A stretch of 64,000 bases of DNA. It comes from Gammaproteobacteria bacterium. GTDB lineage: Bacteria; Pseudomonadota; Gammaproteobacteria; Nitrosococcales; Methylophagaceae. The stretch is from contig JACUUH010000006.1 in the NCBI GenBank assembly GCA_014859375.1, forward strand, positions 1-64,000. The letters are read 5' to 3'. The translations under genes and the position numbers were made by a program. Shown piece after piece: positions 1 to 9,362 of the stretch. Every line of letters begins with the position of its first letter. The stretch's first letter is position 1. Below the pieces are notes generated by a model. That model was given only the letters and a program-made list of their open reading frames with translations. It did not search any database and had not been told where the DNA came from.

Positions 1-55
1 CTACACCTGTAACAGCTAATGACATCATTGCGATTGAAAGAGTTTTCAGCTTCAT
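1..55 (-). CDS. N-terminus of a secreted protein, truncated by window edge (MKLKTLSIAMMSLAVTGV...)
   Basis: Reverse complement from ATG at 55 reads as a typical signal peptide; open to the window edge. Confidence 0.55.
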   Translation of the reverse strand, partial: MKLKTLSIAMMSLAVTGV

Positions 56-251
56 AAAGTTTTCCTCTATTGCTTTGTAATAGTTATGTACGACACGAAT
101 TTGTTCGACTTGAACCTCATGCGTTTGCAAACATTAGCCCCACTAAAAAACAGAGTCAAGCATATATCCAAGTTTTTTCACTACTTTTTTTGGGAAAAAA
201 TTCCCGAAATCATAAGTTATTGAAAAAATGATGTATTTTTACAGACTGTTG

Positions 252-1673
252 TTATTCGGCACGATCTTTGATCCAGTCGATTGCACGTGTAATTGCACTT
301 ATCGTGCGCTGATTCCCGAACAATTCAAGTGTCTGATCAAGTGGTGGTGAAATTGTATTTCCTGTAATTGCTACACGTATCGGTTGGGCAATTTTTCCCA
401 TTCCTAGCTCTCGAGCCTCGGAACATGACTTGATTTGTGCATGAATCAGTTCTGCAGTCCATTCAGGTAGTGCAGCTAAGCGTTCTAACATGTCCTGTAA
501 AACATCAATACTGTCTATAGTCAGGTTTTTACGTGCTGCTTTTTCATCGTATGTGTCAACGTCTCGATAAAAATATGTACTGTTCGCAGCCATTTCAACC
601 AATGTTTTTGCCCGCTCTTGCTGTAAGGCAACGACTTTAGACAACTCAGGACCCTGGGTAGGATCGATATCTAATTGCCCCATATGCCAACTAAGATGAT
701 GCGCTATGTGGTCTGCTGAACTTGCTTTTATATATTGCTGATTAAGCCAAAGTAACTTATCTGTATTAAAGCTAGATGCGGCTCGATTAACATTTTCGAT
801 ATCAAAATGACTGATCATTTCATCAAGTGTGAAAATTTCCTGATCACCATGCGACCAACCTAATCTTACTAAATAGTTCAATAATGCTTCAGGCAAATAA
901 CCTTGATCACGATAACTCATGACACTGACTGCACCGTGTCGTTTTGATAAACGCGCACCATCGTCGCCTAAAATCATAGGCACATGTGCAAATACAGGTG
1001 GCTCTGCACCCAAGGCTTTGAATATGTTAATTTGCCGAGGTGAATTATTGAGATGATCATCACCGCGAATAACATGAGTCATACCCATATCCAAATCATC
1101 AACAACTACTGTCAGATTGTATGTAGGTGAACCATCCGGTCTAGCTATGATTAAATCATCCAGTTCAGTATTGTTAAATTCAACATCACCTTTGACTACA
1201 TCATGAACAATAACGCTACCTTGAGTTGGGTTCTTAAATCTTATAACGGGTTGCACGCCTTCAATCGGTGCTGTGCGATGTCGGCAACGTCCATCGTAAC
1301 GAGGCTTTTCTTTGTTTGCGCGTTGTTGTTCGCGCATATCTTCGAGCTCTTGTTTTGAACAATAGCAATAATAGGCATCACCTTGTTCTAATAGTTGAGC
1401 AATGACTTCCTCGTATCTATCAAAACGCTGAGTTTGGTAAAAAGGACCTTCGTCATAATCCAAACCCAACCAGGTCATGCCTTCTAATATGGCATTGACT
1501 GATTCAATAGACGAACGTTCTAAATCAGTATCTTCAATGCGTAATACAAAGCGGCCACCGTGTTTACGAGCATACAACCAGGAAAATAAAGCGGTTCTGG
1601 CTCCGCCAACATGTAGGTATCCTGTAGGACTAGGTGCAAATCGAGTACGAATGGTCATAGGTAAATCTCTCAC
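252..1673 (-). CDS. gltX: Glutamyl-tRNA synthetase
   Basis: [20 protein letters not shown] and LSKRHGA motifs; full length. Start may be internal ([13 protein letters not shown]). Confidence 0.97.
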   Translation of the reverse strand: MRDLPMTIRTRFAPSPTGYLHVGGARTALFSWLYARKHGGRFVLRIEDTDLERSSIESVNAILEGMTWLGLDYDEGPFYQTQRFDRYEEVIAQLLEQGDAYYCYCSKQELEDMREQQRANKEKPRYDGRCRHRTAPIEGVQPVIRFKNPTQGSVIVHDVVKGDVEFNNTELDDLIIARPDGSPTYNLTVVVDDLDMGMTHVIRGDDHLNNSPRQINIFKALGAEPPVFAHVPMILGDDGARLSKRHGAVSVMSYRDQGYLPEALLNYLVRLGWSHGDQEIFTLDEMISHFDIENVNRAASSFNTDKLLWLNQQYIKASSADHIAHHLSWHMGQLDIDPTQGPELSKVVALQQERAKTLVEMAANSTYFYRDVDTYDEKAARKNLTIDSIDVLQDMLERLAALPEWTAELIHAQIKSCSEARELGMGKIAQPIRVAITGNTISPPLDQTLELFGNQRTISAITRAIDWIKDRAE

Positions 1674-1747
1674 GCTGTAGATATTAAGGTATAAAAGTGG
1701 GATATTGTATCAGTTAGATTAGTCGAAATAACTTTGGATAGTTCAAG

Positions 1748-2674
1748 ATGAAACGATTTTTGGGTGTATTGCTTTTAACAGTGTTATCGATAAAGATTAG
1801 CTTTGGTGCAACTGATTATATAATCAGTGAGTTAGGTCAAGGGATCTATTATCATCAAGGCGTACATGAAGATGCTTCAGCGCAAAATATCGGCGCCATT
1901 GCCAATGTTAGTTTTGTTGTTGGCAATAACTGTGTTGCCGTAATCGACAGTGGCGGCAGTTATCTTGAAGGTAGCTACCTACGCCAAGCTATAAAAAACA
2001 CGACAGATCTACCTATTTGTTATGTGATTAACACCCATGTTCATCCCGACCATACCTTTGGCAATGCCGCCTTTAAATCTGATAATCCTACTTTTATCGG
2101 ACACAGTAAACTTGCTGCAGCAATGCAAGCAAGACAAACTTATTTTGATCAAACATTTAAAGAGACATTAGGTTCAGCCTACACTGGAACAGAGTTTATA
2201 GCTCCGACTCAACTCGTTGAGACCAATAGACCTATTACCATCGATCTTGGTAATAGAATGCTGACCTTAACAGCCCACAGCACAGCGCATACCGATCATG
2301 ACTTGACTGTCTATGACGAGACCACTAAAACATTATGGACCGGTGATTTGCTATTTATAGAACGTGTACCTGTTATGGATGGCAGTATCAATGGCTGGAT
2401 AAAAGTGATGAATGACATGCTATCTCTCGATCTCAATTGCGTGATTCCTGGTCATGGTAGCCCAGCACATTCCGACTGGCAGATAGCAATTCAGAATCAA
2501 TTGCACTATTTTAGTTTAATGCGTGATCAAATACGTTCGATAATTGCCAATTTAGGCACAATTGATCAAGCGACTCAGTCCGTAGGCTTAACCGAAACAT
2601 CGAACTGGGAACTTTTTGAACACTATCATCGTCGCAATATAACCGCCTCATTTGTTGAACTCGAATGGGAATAA
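1748..2674 (+). CDS. Periplasmic MBL-fold metallohydrolase, SoxH/quinoprotein-relay type
   Basis: Signal peptide; NTHVHPDHTFGN and GHGSPAH metallo-beta-lactamase motifs; adjacent to SoxYZ-like carrier. Confidence 0.8.
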   Translation: MKRFLGVLLLTVLSIKISFGATDYIISELGQGIYYHQGVHEDASAQNIGAIANVSFVVGNNCVAVIDSGGSYLEGSYLRQAIKNTTDLPICYVINTHVHPDHTFGNAAFKSDNPTFIGHSKLAAAMQARQTYFDQTFKETLGSAYTGTEFIAPTQLVETNRPITIDLGNRMLTLTAHSTAHTDHDLTVYDETTKTLWTGDLLFIERVPVMDGSINGWIKVMNDMLSLDLNCVIPGHGSPAHSDWQIAIQNQLHYFSLMRDQIRSIIANLGTIDQATQSVGLTETSNWELFEHYHRRNITASFVELEWE

Positions 2675-2708
2675 AATAATTAAAGTAGCTGTCATCGTGG
2701 AGAGAAAA

Positions 2709-3506
2709 ATGTTCAAATCAGTTATTAATCTAATATTGATCAGTTTTACGCTGATGTTATTTGGGCTGCCGGCTCAGGCAGCTACGCCCAAAGAACCATT
2801 ATGGCCTACATTAAAAGTTGCCTATTTTGGTGATAAGCCTGTACGCGAAAATGCTGATGACTTATTGCTTATTGAAGCACCAAAACGAGCAGAAGATGCA
2901 GCGATCGTACCTATTACGGTTAAATCGTTAGTGGCACAAACACCTGATAAATACATCAAGAATATTCACATCATCATTGATAATAATCCTGATCCATATT
3001 CTGCTAATTTTCATTTATCACCCGATTTGGGTTTGATTGATATATCAACTCGCATGCGTGTTGATCAATATACTGATGTTCGTGCTATTGCTGAAATGAA
3101 TGATGGTTCCTTGCATATGGTGTCTCGCTTTGTAAAAGCGTCTGGTGGTTGTAGTGCCCCCGCAGGTAAAGATGCAGCGGCAGCGCTCGCACGATTAGGT
3201 AAGATGCAGATTCGTATGCGTACACCCACTGTCGGTGAGCCTGTTCAAGCACAAGTTATCGTCAGTCACCCAAACTATAACGGTTTGCAGTTTGATCAAG
3301 CCAGTCGTCGCTACATTCCAGCCCATTATGTAAAAAATATAAACATTAGCTATAACGATAATTCATTAATCAATGTTGATGCCGGTATTTCCGTCAGTGA
3401 AGACCCTAGTATTCGCTTTACATTCACACCAAAGGTCAATGGCGTTTTAAAGGCCGATATTGTTGATAGCAAAAATCAAAACTTTACTCTGCAAAAAGAG
3501 ATATAA
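2709..3506 (+). CDS. Quinoprotein dehydrogenase-associated SoxYZ-like carrier protein
   Basis: Signal peptide from M at 2709 (ORF track start 2652 overlaps upstream gene); SoxY-like region with SGGCSAPAGKD followed by SoxZ-like C-terminal domain. Confidence 0.8.
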   Translation: MFKSVINLILISFTLMLFGLPAQAATPKEPLWPTLKVAYFGDKPVRENADDLLLIEAPKRAEDAAIVPITVKSLVAQTPDKYIKNIHIIIDNNPDPYSANFHLSPDLGLIDISTRMRVDQYTDVRAIAEMNDGSLHMVSRFVKASGGCSAPAGKDAAAALARLGKMQIRMRTPTVGEPVQAQVIVSHPNYNGLQFDQASRRYIPAHYVKNINISYNDNSLINVDAGISVSEDPSIRFTFTPKVNGVLKADIVDSKNQNFTLQKEI

Positions 3507-3515
3507 GCTTCCAGG

Positions 3516-3557
3516 CTGACACAAAAAAGGCCGCTAATGCGGCCTTTTTTGTGTCAG
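3516..3557 (+). terminator. Rho-independent terminator, 19-bp perfect stem with TAAT loop
   Basis: CTGACACAAAAAAGGCCGC-TAAT-GCGGCCTTTTTTGTGTCAG just after the SoxYZ-like gene. Confidence 0.92.
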
Positions 3558-3568
3558 TTTTTTAGTTT

Positions 3569-3824
3569 TATACCCGTAATCATTGAAGATGCAGATAGTG
3601 CTAAAAATTTGGGTTCGCCCTGAGCTCGTCGAAGAGCTTAATTAGGTTCATGGTTCGACAAGCTCACCACGAACGGCATTCGACAACTGCTTATCCACAT
3701 CGATGTGATGTATGCAGAACAAACGTCAGGAACGTTTCCTGTCCTGCGTTGCTCTACCTCCTGCATCCATGCAGTCGATCACGAACGGTAAAAGTAGCAA
3801 GTATCTTCCAGTTGATTGAGTATA
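3569..3824. repeat. MITE-like non-coding element with imperfect terminal inverted repeats
   Basis: Left end tatacccgtaatcattgaagatgc and right end gtatcttccagttgattgagtata are related in inverted orientation; interior has several hairpins and no plausible CDS. Confidence 0.6.
3613..3677. repeat. REP/REPIN-like inverted pair
   Basis: GTTCGCCCTGAGCTCGTCGAA and, inverted, GTTCGTGGTGAGCTTGTCGAA (17/21 identical) separated by a short spacer. Confidence 0.7.
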
Positions 3825-3833
3825 GAATAAGCA

Positions 3834-4190
3834 CTATCGTTTAATTTTGCAGCTTTCATATGCTTGAACATGAACTTTTTTGAAATGTCCTATGCCATCA
3901 GTTACATCTGCATCATCTCTAAACATACCGCCTCGATCAGCCGGCATATTTCGCAATTGGAACCCCGTGTCCGCTTCTTCAAATTCTTTTTGAGTAAATT
4001 CTTCAGCCAACTTATCTACGACGCATGAACATTTATAGGTTGCTTCATATAGATTCATTTTAGGATTGGCATCAATACACTCCTGCACATAGTGTACTCG
4101 CGTCACTGTTGTAAAATCATTTGCTAATACAAGGCTTGGTGCTGTAGCAACCAATCCAGCAACTAACAACGACATACTCGCTCTTCTCAT
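3834..4190 (-). CDS. Small secreted four-Cys protein of unknown function
   Basis: 118 aa with signal peptide (MRRASMSLLVAGLVATAPSLVLA) and mature QEC...KCSC...ESC cysteines. Confidence 0.7.
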   Translation of the reverse strand: MRRASMSLLVAGLVATAPSLVLANDFTTVTRVHYVQECIDANPKMNLYEATYKCSCVVDKLAEEFTQKEFEEADTGFQLRNMPADRGGMFRDDADVTDGIGHFKKVHVQAYESCKIKR

Positions 4191-4409
4191 TTAGGTACTC
4201 CTAACTAATTATTATAATGTTGAAGTCAAAAGACTATTCTAAATTGCTGATAGTTCCCAACCGCTCATTTTGTCTCTCCTACTAGAACCAACATTAGATA
4301 ATACAGAACTAACATAAAAAAGCAGGTTTTTTTATCCACTAGATAGTTAACTTACGGTAAACTGTCGAGTTTATCTGCAAAAACATATAACTCAGGCAGG
4401 AGAACGCCA

Positions 4410-5273
4410 ATGAAAAAATTGTTACTTCATCTTGATACAGATCTAGTACCTAGCGCATTTGATCAAGCCGTAGCCTATGATGCTGGTGTCGATAACATCA
4501 TGGCTTATGGTGGTGTGACTCGCGACAATGTAACGCCTCATGTCCACGGTATGATATTCACCCGCGGTGGAAAAAATCTAAAAAATAGCGCTATTTTTAT
4601 TGGTGGTTCTAATGTTCCTGCAAGCGAATTAGTTGGCACAGCGGTTAAAAAAGCTTTTTTTGGACCTATTCGGGTTTCTGTAATGCTCGATCCCAATGGG
4701 TCTAATACTACTGCAGCAGCTATCGCGCGCAAAGTAATGCACAACTATGATATTACTGGTAAAAAAGTTGTTATTTTAGGTGCAGGTCCTGTTGGTCAAC
4801 GTTCAGCACTATACTTCTTAAAAGAAGGTGCGGCTGAAGTCATTATCACATCACGCAGTTTAGCTAGAGCTAAAGCGATTACCGATCAAATGAAAGAAGC
4901 TTATGATGTCGATGTCACTCCAGGCCAAAGTCGAAGTGATGAGTGTGTTGAAACCTTATTAAAAGATGCTCATGTTGCTATTGCTACCGGACCAGCAGGT
5001 GTTTGTATTCTGCCAAAGTCAGCATGGGAAGCAAGTGACACATTGGAAGTTATTGCCGATGTTAATGCTGTACCACCATTAGGTGTTGAAGGCATGGAAG
5101 TAATGGATAATGGCACCGAAAAAAATGGTAAACGCCTCTACGGTGCGATTGCCATCGGTAACTTTAAAATGAAAGTACATCGTGGTGCTGTTTCATCATT
5201 ATTTGAAAGTAATGATCAATTTCTTGATGAAACCACTATTTACGATATTGCAAGCAAGATCGATTCTGAATAG
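4410..5273 (+). CDS. mtdA: NAD(P)-dependent methylene-tetrahydrofolate/H4MPT dehydrogenase, MtdA (or MtdC) type
   Basis: LDTDLVPSAFDQAVAYDAGVDNI..., DPNGSNTTAAA, GAGPVGQRSA resemble MtdA; MtdA versus MtdC cannot be settled by eye. Confidence 0.75.
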   Translation: MKKLLLHLDTDLVPSAFDQAVAYDAGVDNIMAYGGVTRDNVTPHVHGMIFTRGGKNLKNSAIFIGGSNVPASELVGTAVKKAFFGPIRVSVMLDPNGSNTTAAAIARKVMHNYDITGKKVVILGAGPVGQRSALYFLKEGAAEVIITSRSLARAKAITDQMKEAYDVDVTPGQSRSDECVETLLKDAHVAIATGPAGVCILPKSAWEASDTLEVIADVNAVPPLGVEGMEVMDNGTEKNGKRLYGAIAIGNFKMKVHRGAVSSLFESNDQFLDETTIYDIASKIDSE

Positions 5274-6340
5274 TGATCGACTGTTCGCAGGGTAGCACAC
5301 ACACGAAACTGAGTGTTCAGGTGTGTGCTCCAGCACGATTACATTTAGGTTTTCTTGATCTAAATGGTTCGTCTGGCAGAAAATTTGGCAGTATTGGACT
5401 GGCGATCGATAGCCATCAAACTGTTATTGAAGCGCAAATTGCTGACAGATTAAGATTTAATGGCATTGCACCAATAGCAACTCAGCAAAAAGTTGCACAA
5501 CTTGTGTCACAATTTTACTCATCGATTGGTCAACATATACCTGAAGACCAGCGGGGTGTTGCCATCACATTCAAACAACTCATCCCTGAACATAGTGGAT
5601 TAGGCTCAGGCACCCAACTTGCTTTGAGTGTTGGAACTGCGCTGGCGAAATTACATACTATATGCTGTACAACACCACAAATTGCAGCAGCATTAGGACG
5701 TGGAGCCAGATCAGGCATTGGTATTACTACTTTTGATCAAGGTGGCTTTGTCGTTGATGCAGGTCTCACTGAACAATCACTGGTACCGGCGTTAATCGCA
5801 CACTATACATTTCCGGAACAGTGGCGGATTGTGTTGATCATGGATCCGCAACATCAAGGTGTTCATGGCACACAAGAAAATAATGCATTTAAAGAACTAC
5901 CAACTTTCCCGATTACTCATTCACACGCCATCTGCCACCTAACCTTAATGACATTGTTACCCGCATTAGTTGAGCAAAATATTCAGTGTTTTGGCGAAGC
6001 TGTTAGCGCAATACAACAATTAATCGGTGACCATTTTGCTCCTGCACAAGGTGGCCGATACACCAGTAATCTGGTTGCATCACTTTTAGATTATTCGCAA
6101 AAACTTGGTCATTCAGGTATCGCTCAAAGCTCATGGGGCCCGACTGGATGTGTGTTTGTCGAAAATGAAGATTCAGCTCAAAACCTGGTGACGGCACTTC
6201 AACAACACGCTAAAAAACAATTTGATACAGATCATAAAATAACGTTTTGTATAGCTAAAGCCAATGCAAATGGTGCGAATATTGATATGATCACCTCAAA
6301 AAAACATTCTGAACATTCTATAAGGAATACTCATGACTAA
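5273..6340 (+). CDS. Beta-ribofuranosylaminobenzene 5'-phosphate synthase (H4MPT biosynthesis, GHMP-kinase fold)
   Basis: APARLHLGFLDLNGSSGRKFGSIGLAID and HSGLGSGTQLALSVG; GTG start overlaps mtdA-like stop. Confidence 0.9.
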   Translation: MIDCSQGSTHTKLSVQVCAPARLHLGFLDLNGSSGRKFGSIGLAIDSHQTVIEAQIADRLRFNGIAPIATQQKVAQLVSQFYSSIGQHIPEDQRGVAITFKQLIPEHSGLGSGTQLALSVGTALAKLHTICCTTPQIAAALGRGARSGIGITTFDQGGFVVDAGLTEQSLVPALIAHYTFPEQWRIVLIMDPQHQGVHGTQENNAFKELPTFPITHSHAICHLTLMTLLPALVEQNIQCFGEAVSAIQQLIGDHFAPAQGGRYTSNLVASLLDYSQKLGHSGIAQSSWGPTGCVFVENEDSAQNLVTALQQHAKKQFDTDHKITFCIAKANANGANIDMITSKKHSEHSIRNTHD

Positions 6341-7238
6341 ACGCTCAATCATTCATATGCTTAACCCAATGGTTCATAACAGCCCTTTTGATATCAATAT
6401 GGCTCTGGATGCTGGCTACGACGCAATCATTCCATATAGCAATGTTAAACTGGACGAAGTATCCAGCTTAACGCAAGACGCTATATTTTCTCGTGGTCCT
6501 GCCGGTGTTAAAAAGACAGGTTTATTTATTGGTGGTCGTGATATTGGCTTAGCAATGGACATGTTAGATGCGGCTAAAAATGCCATGGTTCCTCCGTTCG
6601 AAATTTCAGTATTTGCCGATCCTAGTGGTGCATTCACAACGGCTGCAGCTCTAGTTGCTTGTGTAGAACGTGAATTGAAGAAAAACTTTAAGCAAGAACT
6701 CAAAGGTAGTAAGGCCGTAGTATTTGGCGGTACAGGTCCTGTCGGTTTAGCAACCGCTGTCATTGCTGCTGAACATGGGGCGGACACAACTATCGTTGAT
6801 CACTTTTCTATTGATACTGCGCTTGAATTTGCAGCTGAAGCAAAACGTCGTTACGGTGTTGATCTACGTGCTACTACCGCGGCATCTGATGCGGATAAAG
6901 CGCGGTTAGTTTCAAATACTGACATCGTTTTCTGCACCGCCAAAGCCGGTATTCAGGTGCTTAATTCATCTGTTTTAGCAGATGCAAAACAACTTAAAGT
7001 TGCTGGCGATGTTAACGCTGTCCCACCATTAGGTGTTGAAGGCGTTGAATTAATGGACTTTGGTGCACCACTTATTCATGCACCACAATGTAAAGGTGCG
7101 GTAGGTATTGGCGCATTGGCCATAGGTAATGTTAAATACAAGCTACAGCAAGAATTATTAAAGGAAACACTGCAAAGTGACAAGCCCGTTTACTTAGATT
7201 TCCGTAACGCCTTCAAGGGTGCTCGTAGCCTAGTTTAG
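6333..7238 (+). CDS. mtdB: NAD(P)-dependent methylene-H4MPT dehydrogenase, MtdB type
   Basis: SIIHMLNPMVHNSPFDINMALDAGYDAIIPY, DPSGAFTTAAALV, ADVNAVPP-like segment; overlaps preceding CDS by 8 nt. Confidence 0.88.
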   Translation: MTKRSIIHMLNPMVHNSPFDINMALDAGYDAIIPYSNVKLDEVSSLTQDAIFSRGPAGVKKTGLFIGGRDIGLAMDMLDAAKNAMVPPFEISVFADPSGAFTTAAALVACVERELKKNFKQELKGSKAVVFGGTGPVGLATAVIAAEHGADTTIVDHFSIDTALEFAAEAKRRYGVDLRATTAASDADKARLVSNTDIVFCTAKAGIQVLNSSVLADAKQLKVAGDVNAVPPLGVEGVELMDFGAPLIHAPQCKGAVGIGALAIGNVKYKLQQELLKETLQSDKPVYLDFRNAFKGARSLV

Positions 7239-7254
7239 TTCGAACCTATTCTCG

Positions 7255-8367
7255 ATGCAAAATCAGCGCAAACCAGTACTGATTTTTGCTCAAAGCGGAC
7301 GCTTTTTAGCCCAATCGGCCACCCAAGCAGGTTACACTGTTTGGGTGGCCGATTGTTTTGGTGACACCGATACCCTTGCAGCAACACAACGCTGGCAGCA
7401 GTTACCAGCTTTATGCGAGTTATCTGAAAAAATAGTACTCGAAACGATATATAAAATAACCTTGGGGCAAGCTTGTACATTGATCTGTGGCAGCGGTATT
7501 GAGATTTTGTCAGACTTTCTTGCCAATCTTCCGAGCAATGTTGACTATGTTGGTAACTCAATCAACACTATCAAAAGCATTAAAACACCATCAACCTTTT
7601 TTAATCTGCTTAAAAGACTCAACATTCCATATCCTCAGACACAATTTACGCGGCCAAAATTGAGCGTCAACTGGATAACAAAATCGGCAAAGGGAATGGG
7701 AGGAATACATATCCAAAATTTAAATAGCTTATCTCACATTGCAGATGAGTGTTATTTTCAACAATATATTTCTGGTGTGAGTTGTTCAGCCTTATTTTTG
7801 GCCTCTGAACATTCACTCACTATACTAAGCATCAATAAACAGAGTTTAGATCCCAACCCTGAGTTTCCTTTTCGCCTAGGCCAAATTGAAGCACCATTTC
7901 ATCTTTCCAAGTCATCACACCAAAACTTAACATCGATTATTGAAAAACTGGTATCAGAACTCCAGCTTGTTGGTTTAAATAGTCTCGACTTTATCTATAC
8001 GGCAACGGATCACGTGCTTATCTTGGAAATAAATCCTCGTCCAAGTGCATCAATGGAATTAGTAACAAGCGATAGTCCAATTATCCAGCTGCATATAGAG
8101 GCATGTCTTAACCTGCTTGATGTCAACACGCTAAATAACGGCTCTTCATTTAAGTCTTTGAGTTACTTGTATGCTGATAACGACTATTTAATACCCAATA
8201 ATATGGTTTGGCCGAAAGCTTGTTCAGATTTGCCAAGTGACGGAACCAGTATTAAACGTGGTGAACCGATATGCAGTTTCTTGGTCGAATGTTGTCGCAG
8301 TGAAAACGAAAATTTACGTTCAATAACGAAACACAAAGTACTTAGTCAATTAATTCCAATCACTTGA
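7255..8367 (+). CDS. ATP-grasp domain protein associated with the H4MPT cluster
   Basis: ATP-grasp features (TKSAKGMGGIHI, LILEINPRPSASMEL); directly downstream of mtdB. Confidence 0.8.
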   Translation: MQNQRKPVLIFAQSGRFLAQSATQAGYTVWVADCFGDTDTLAATQRWQQLPALCELSEKIVLETIYKITLGQACTLICGSGIEILSDFLANLPSNVDYVGNSINTIKSIKTPSTFFNLLKRLNIPYPQTQFTRPKLSVNWITKSAKGMGGIHIQNLNSLSHIADECYFQQYISGVSCSALFLASEHSLTILSINKQSLDPNPEFPFRLGQIEAPFHLSKSSHQNLTSIIEKLVSELQLVGLNSLDFIYTATDHVLILEINPRPSASMELVTSDSPIIQLHIEACLNLLDVNTLNNGSSFKSLSYLYADNDYLIPNNMVWPKACSDLPSDGTSIKRGEPICSFLVECCRSENENLRSITKHKVLSQLIPIT

Positions 8368-8391
8368 AATTGGCCATATCACATCCCATAT
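8363..8391 (+). promoter_or_regulatory. Sigma32-type heat-shock promoter for htpX
   Basis: CTTGAAA-N14-TCCCATAT; -35 overlaps the stop codon of the upstream ATP-grasp gene. Confidence 0.75.
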
Positions 8392-8422
8392 TTATCTGGA
8401 CATTTAACTTAGGAAGATCAGA

Positions 8423-9301
8423 ATGAAACGTATCATGCTTTATTTGGCTACAAACCTTGCGATTATTGTCGTTCTTAGCATTACATTACGCTTGCTCGGT
8501 ATCGGCAGTTTGCTCGACCAACAAGGTGTCAATTTAGATATTAATTCACTGCTAGTTTACGCAGCTGTTATCGGTTTTACCGGTTCATTTATCTCACTGG
8601 CCATTTCAAAGTGGACAGCGAAACACATGACCGGGGCAAAAGTGATAACGCAACCGACAACTGAAACAGAACGCTGGTTGGTTAACACCGTTCAAAACCA
8701 AGCTCAACTAGCAGGAATTGGCATGCCAGAAGTGGCTATTTACAACTCTGATGCGCCAAATGCATTTGCGACTGGTATGAATCGTAACAATGCATTAGTC
8801 GCAGTCAGTAGCGGCCTCCTTCAATCAATGACGCGCGATGAAGTCGAAGCAGTATTAGCCCATGAAGTCAGCCATATTTCTAATGGTGATATGGTGACAA
8901 TGGCACTGATCCAAGGTGTCATCAATACATTTGTCATTGTATTATCTCGGATAATTGGTCATCTAGTTGATAGAACTGTATTTAAAACTGAACGAGGCCA
9001 CGGTCCTGCATTTTGGATCACATCGATTGTTGCCGAATTAGTTTTGGGAATATTAGCTAGCATTATCGTTATGTGGTTTAGCCGTCAACGTGAGTTTAGA
9101 GCCGATGCTGGTGCTGCCAGATTAGTAGGCCCAGGTAAAATGATTGCTGCGCTTCAACGTTTGGCCGGTACGTCAAAACAAGCACTACCTGATCAACTAA
9201 ACGCCTTAGGTATCTCTGGTGGTCAAAGTAAAATTAGCCAATTATTTATGACTCACCCTCATATTGAAGATCGTATTGCCGCACTGAGAAACTTAGGTTA
9301 A
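8423..9301 (+). CDS. htpX: Membrane zinc metalloprotease HtpX
   Basis: [35 protein letters not shown]; multiple TM segments. Confidence 0.97.
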   Translation: MKRIMLYLATNLAIIVVLSITLRLLGIGSLLDQQGVNLDINSLLVYAAVIGFTGSFISLAISKWTAKHMTGAKVITQPTTETERWLVNTVQNQAQLAGIGMPEVAIYNSDAPNAFATGMNRNNALVAVSSGLLQSMTRDEVEAVLAHEVSHISNGDMVTMALIQGVINTFVIVLSRIIGHLVDRTVFKTERGHGPAFWITSIVAELVLGILASIIVMWFSRQREFRADAGAARLVGPGKMIAALQRLAGTSKQALPDQLNALGISGGQSKISQLFMTHPHIEDRIAALRNLG

Positions 9302-9317
9302 GTCGGAAAATAGTATC

Positions 9318-9346
9318 CATCGGCAGTTCAATAAAGACTGCCGATG
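9318..9346. terminator. Bidirectional hairpin between convergent htpX and fimX-like genes
   Basis: CATCGGCAGT-TCAATAAAG-ACTGCCGATG. Confidence 0.6.
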
Positions 9347-9362
9347 AACTCATACATATCAA

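Noticed and set aside
1477-1680. Antisense ORF inside gltX (also many similar 60-125 aa ORFs across the window)
   Set aside because: Shadow ORFs opposite or out of frame with strongly supported genes; no recognisable domains or ribosome-binding context
3650-3844. 64-aa ORF in the intergenic repeat region
   Set aside because: Lies inside the REPIN/MITE-like element; composition is explained by hairpin repeats, not coding
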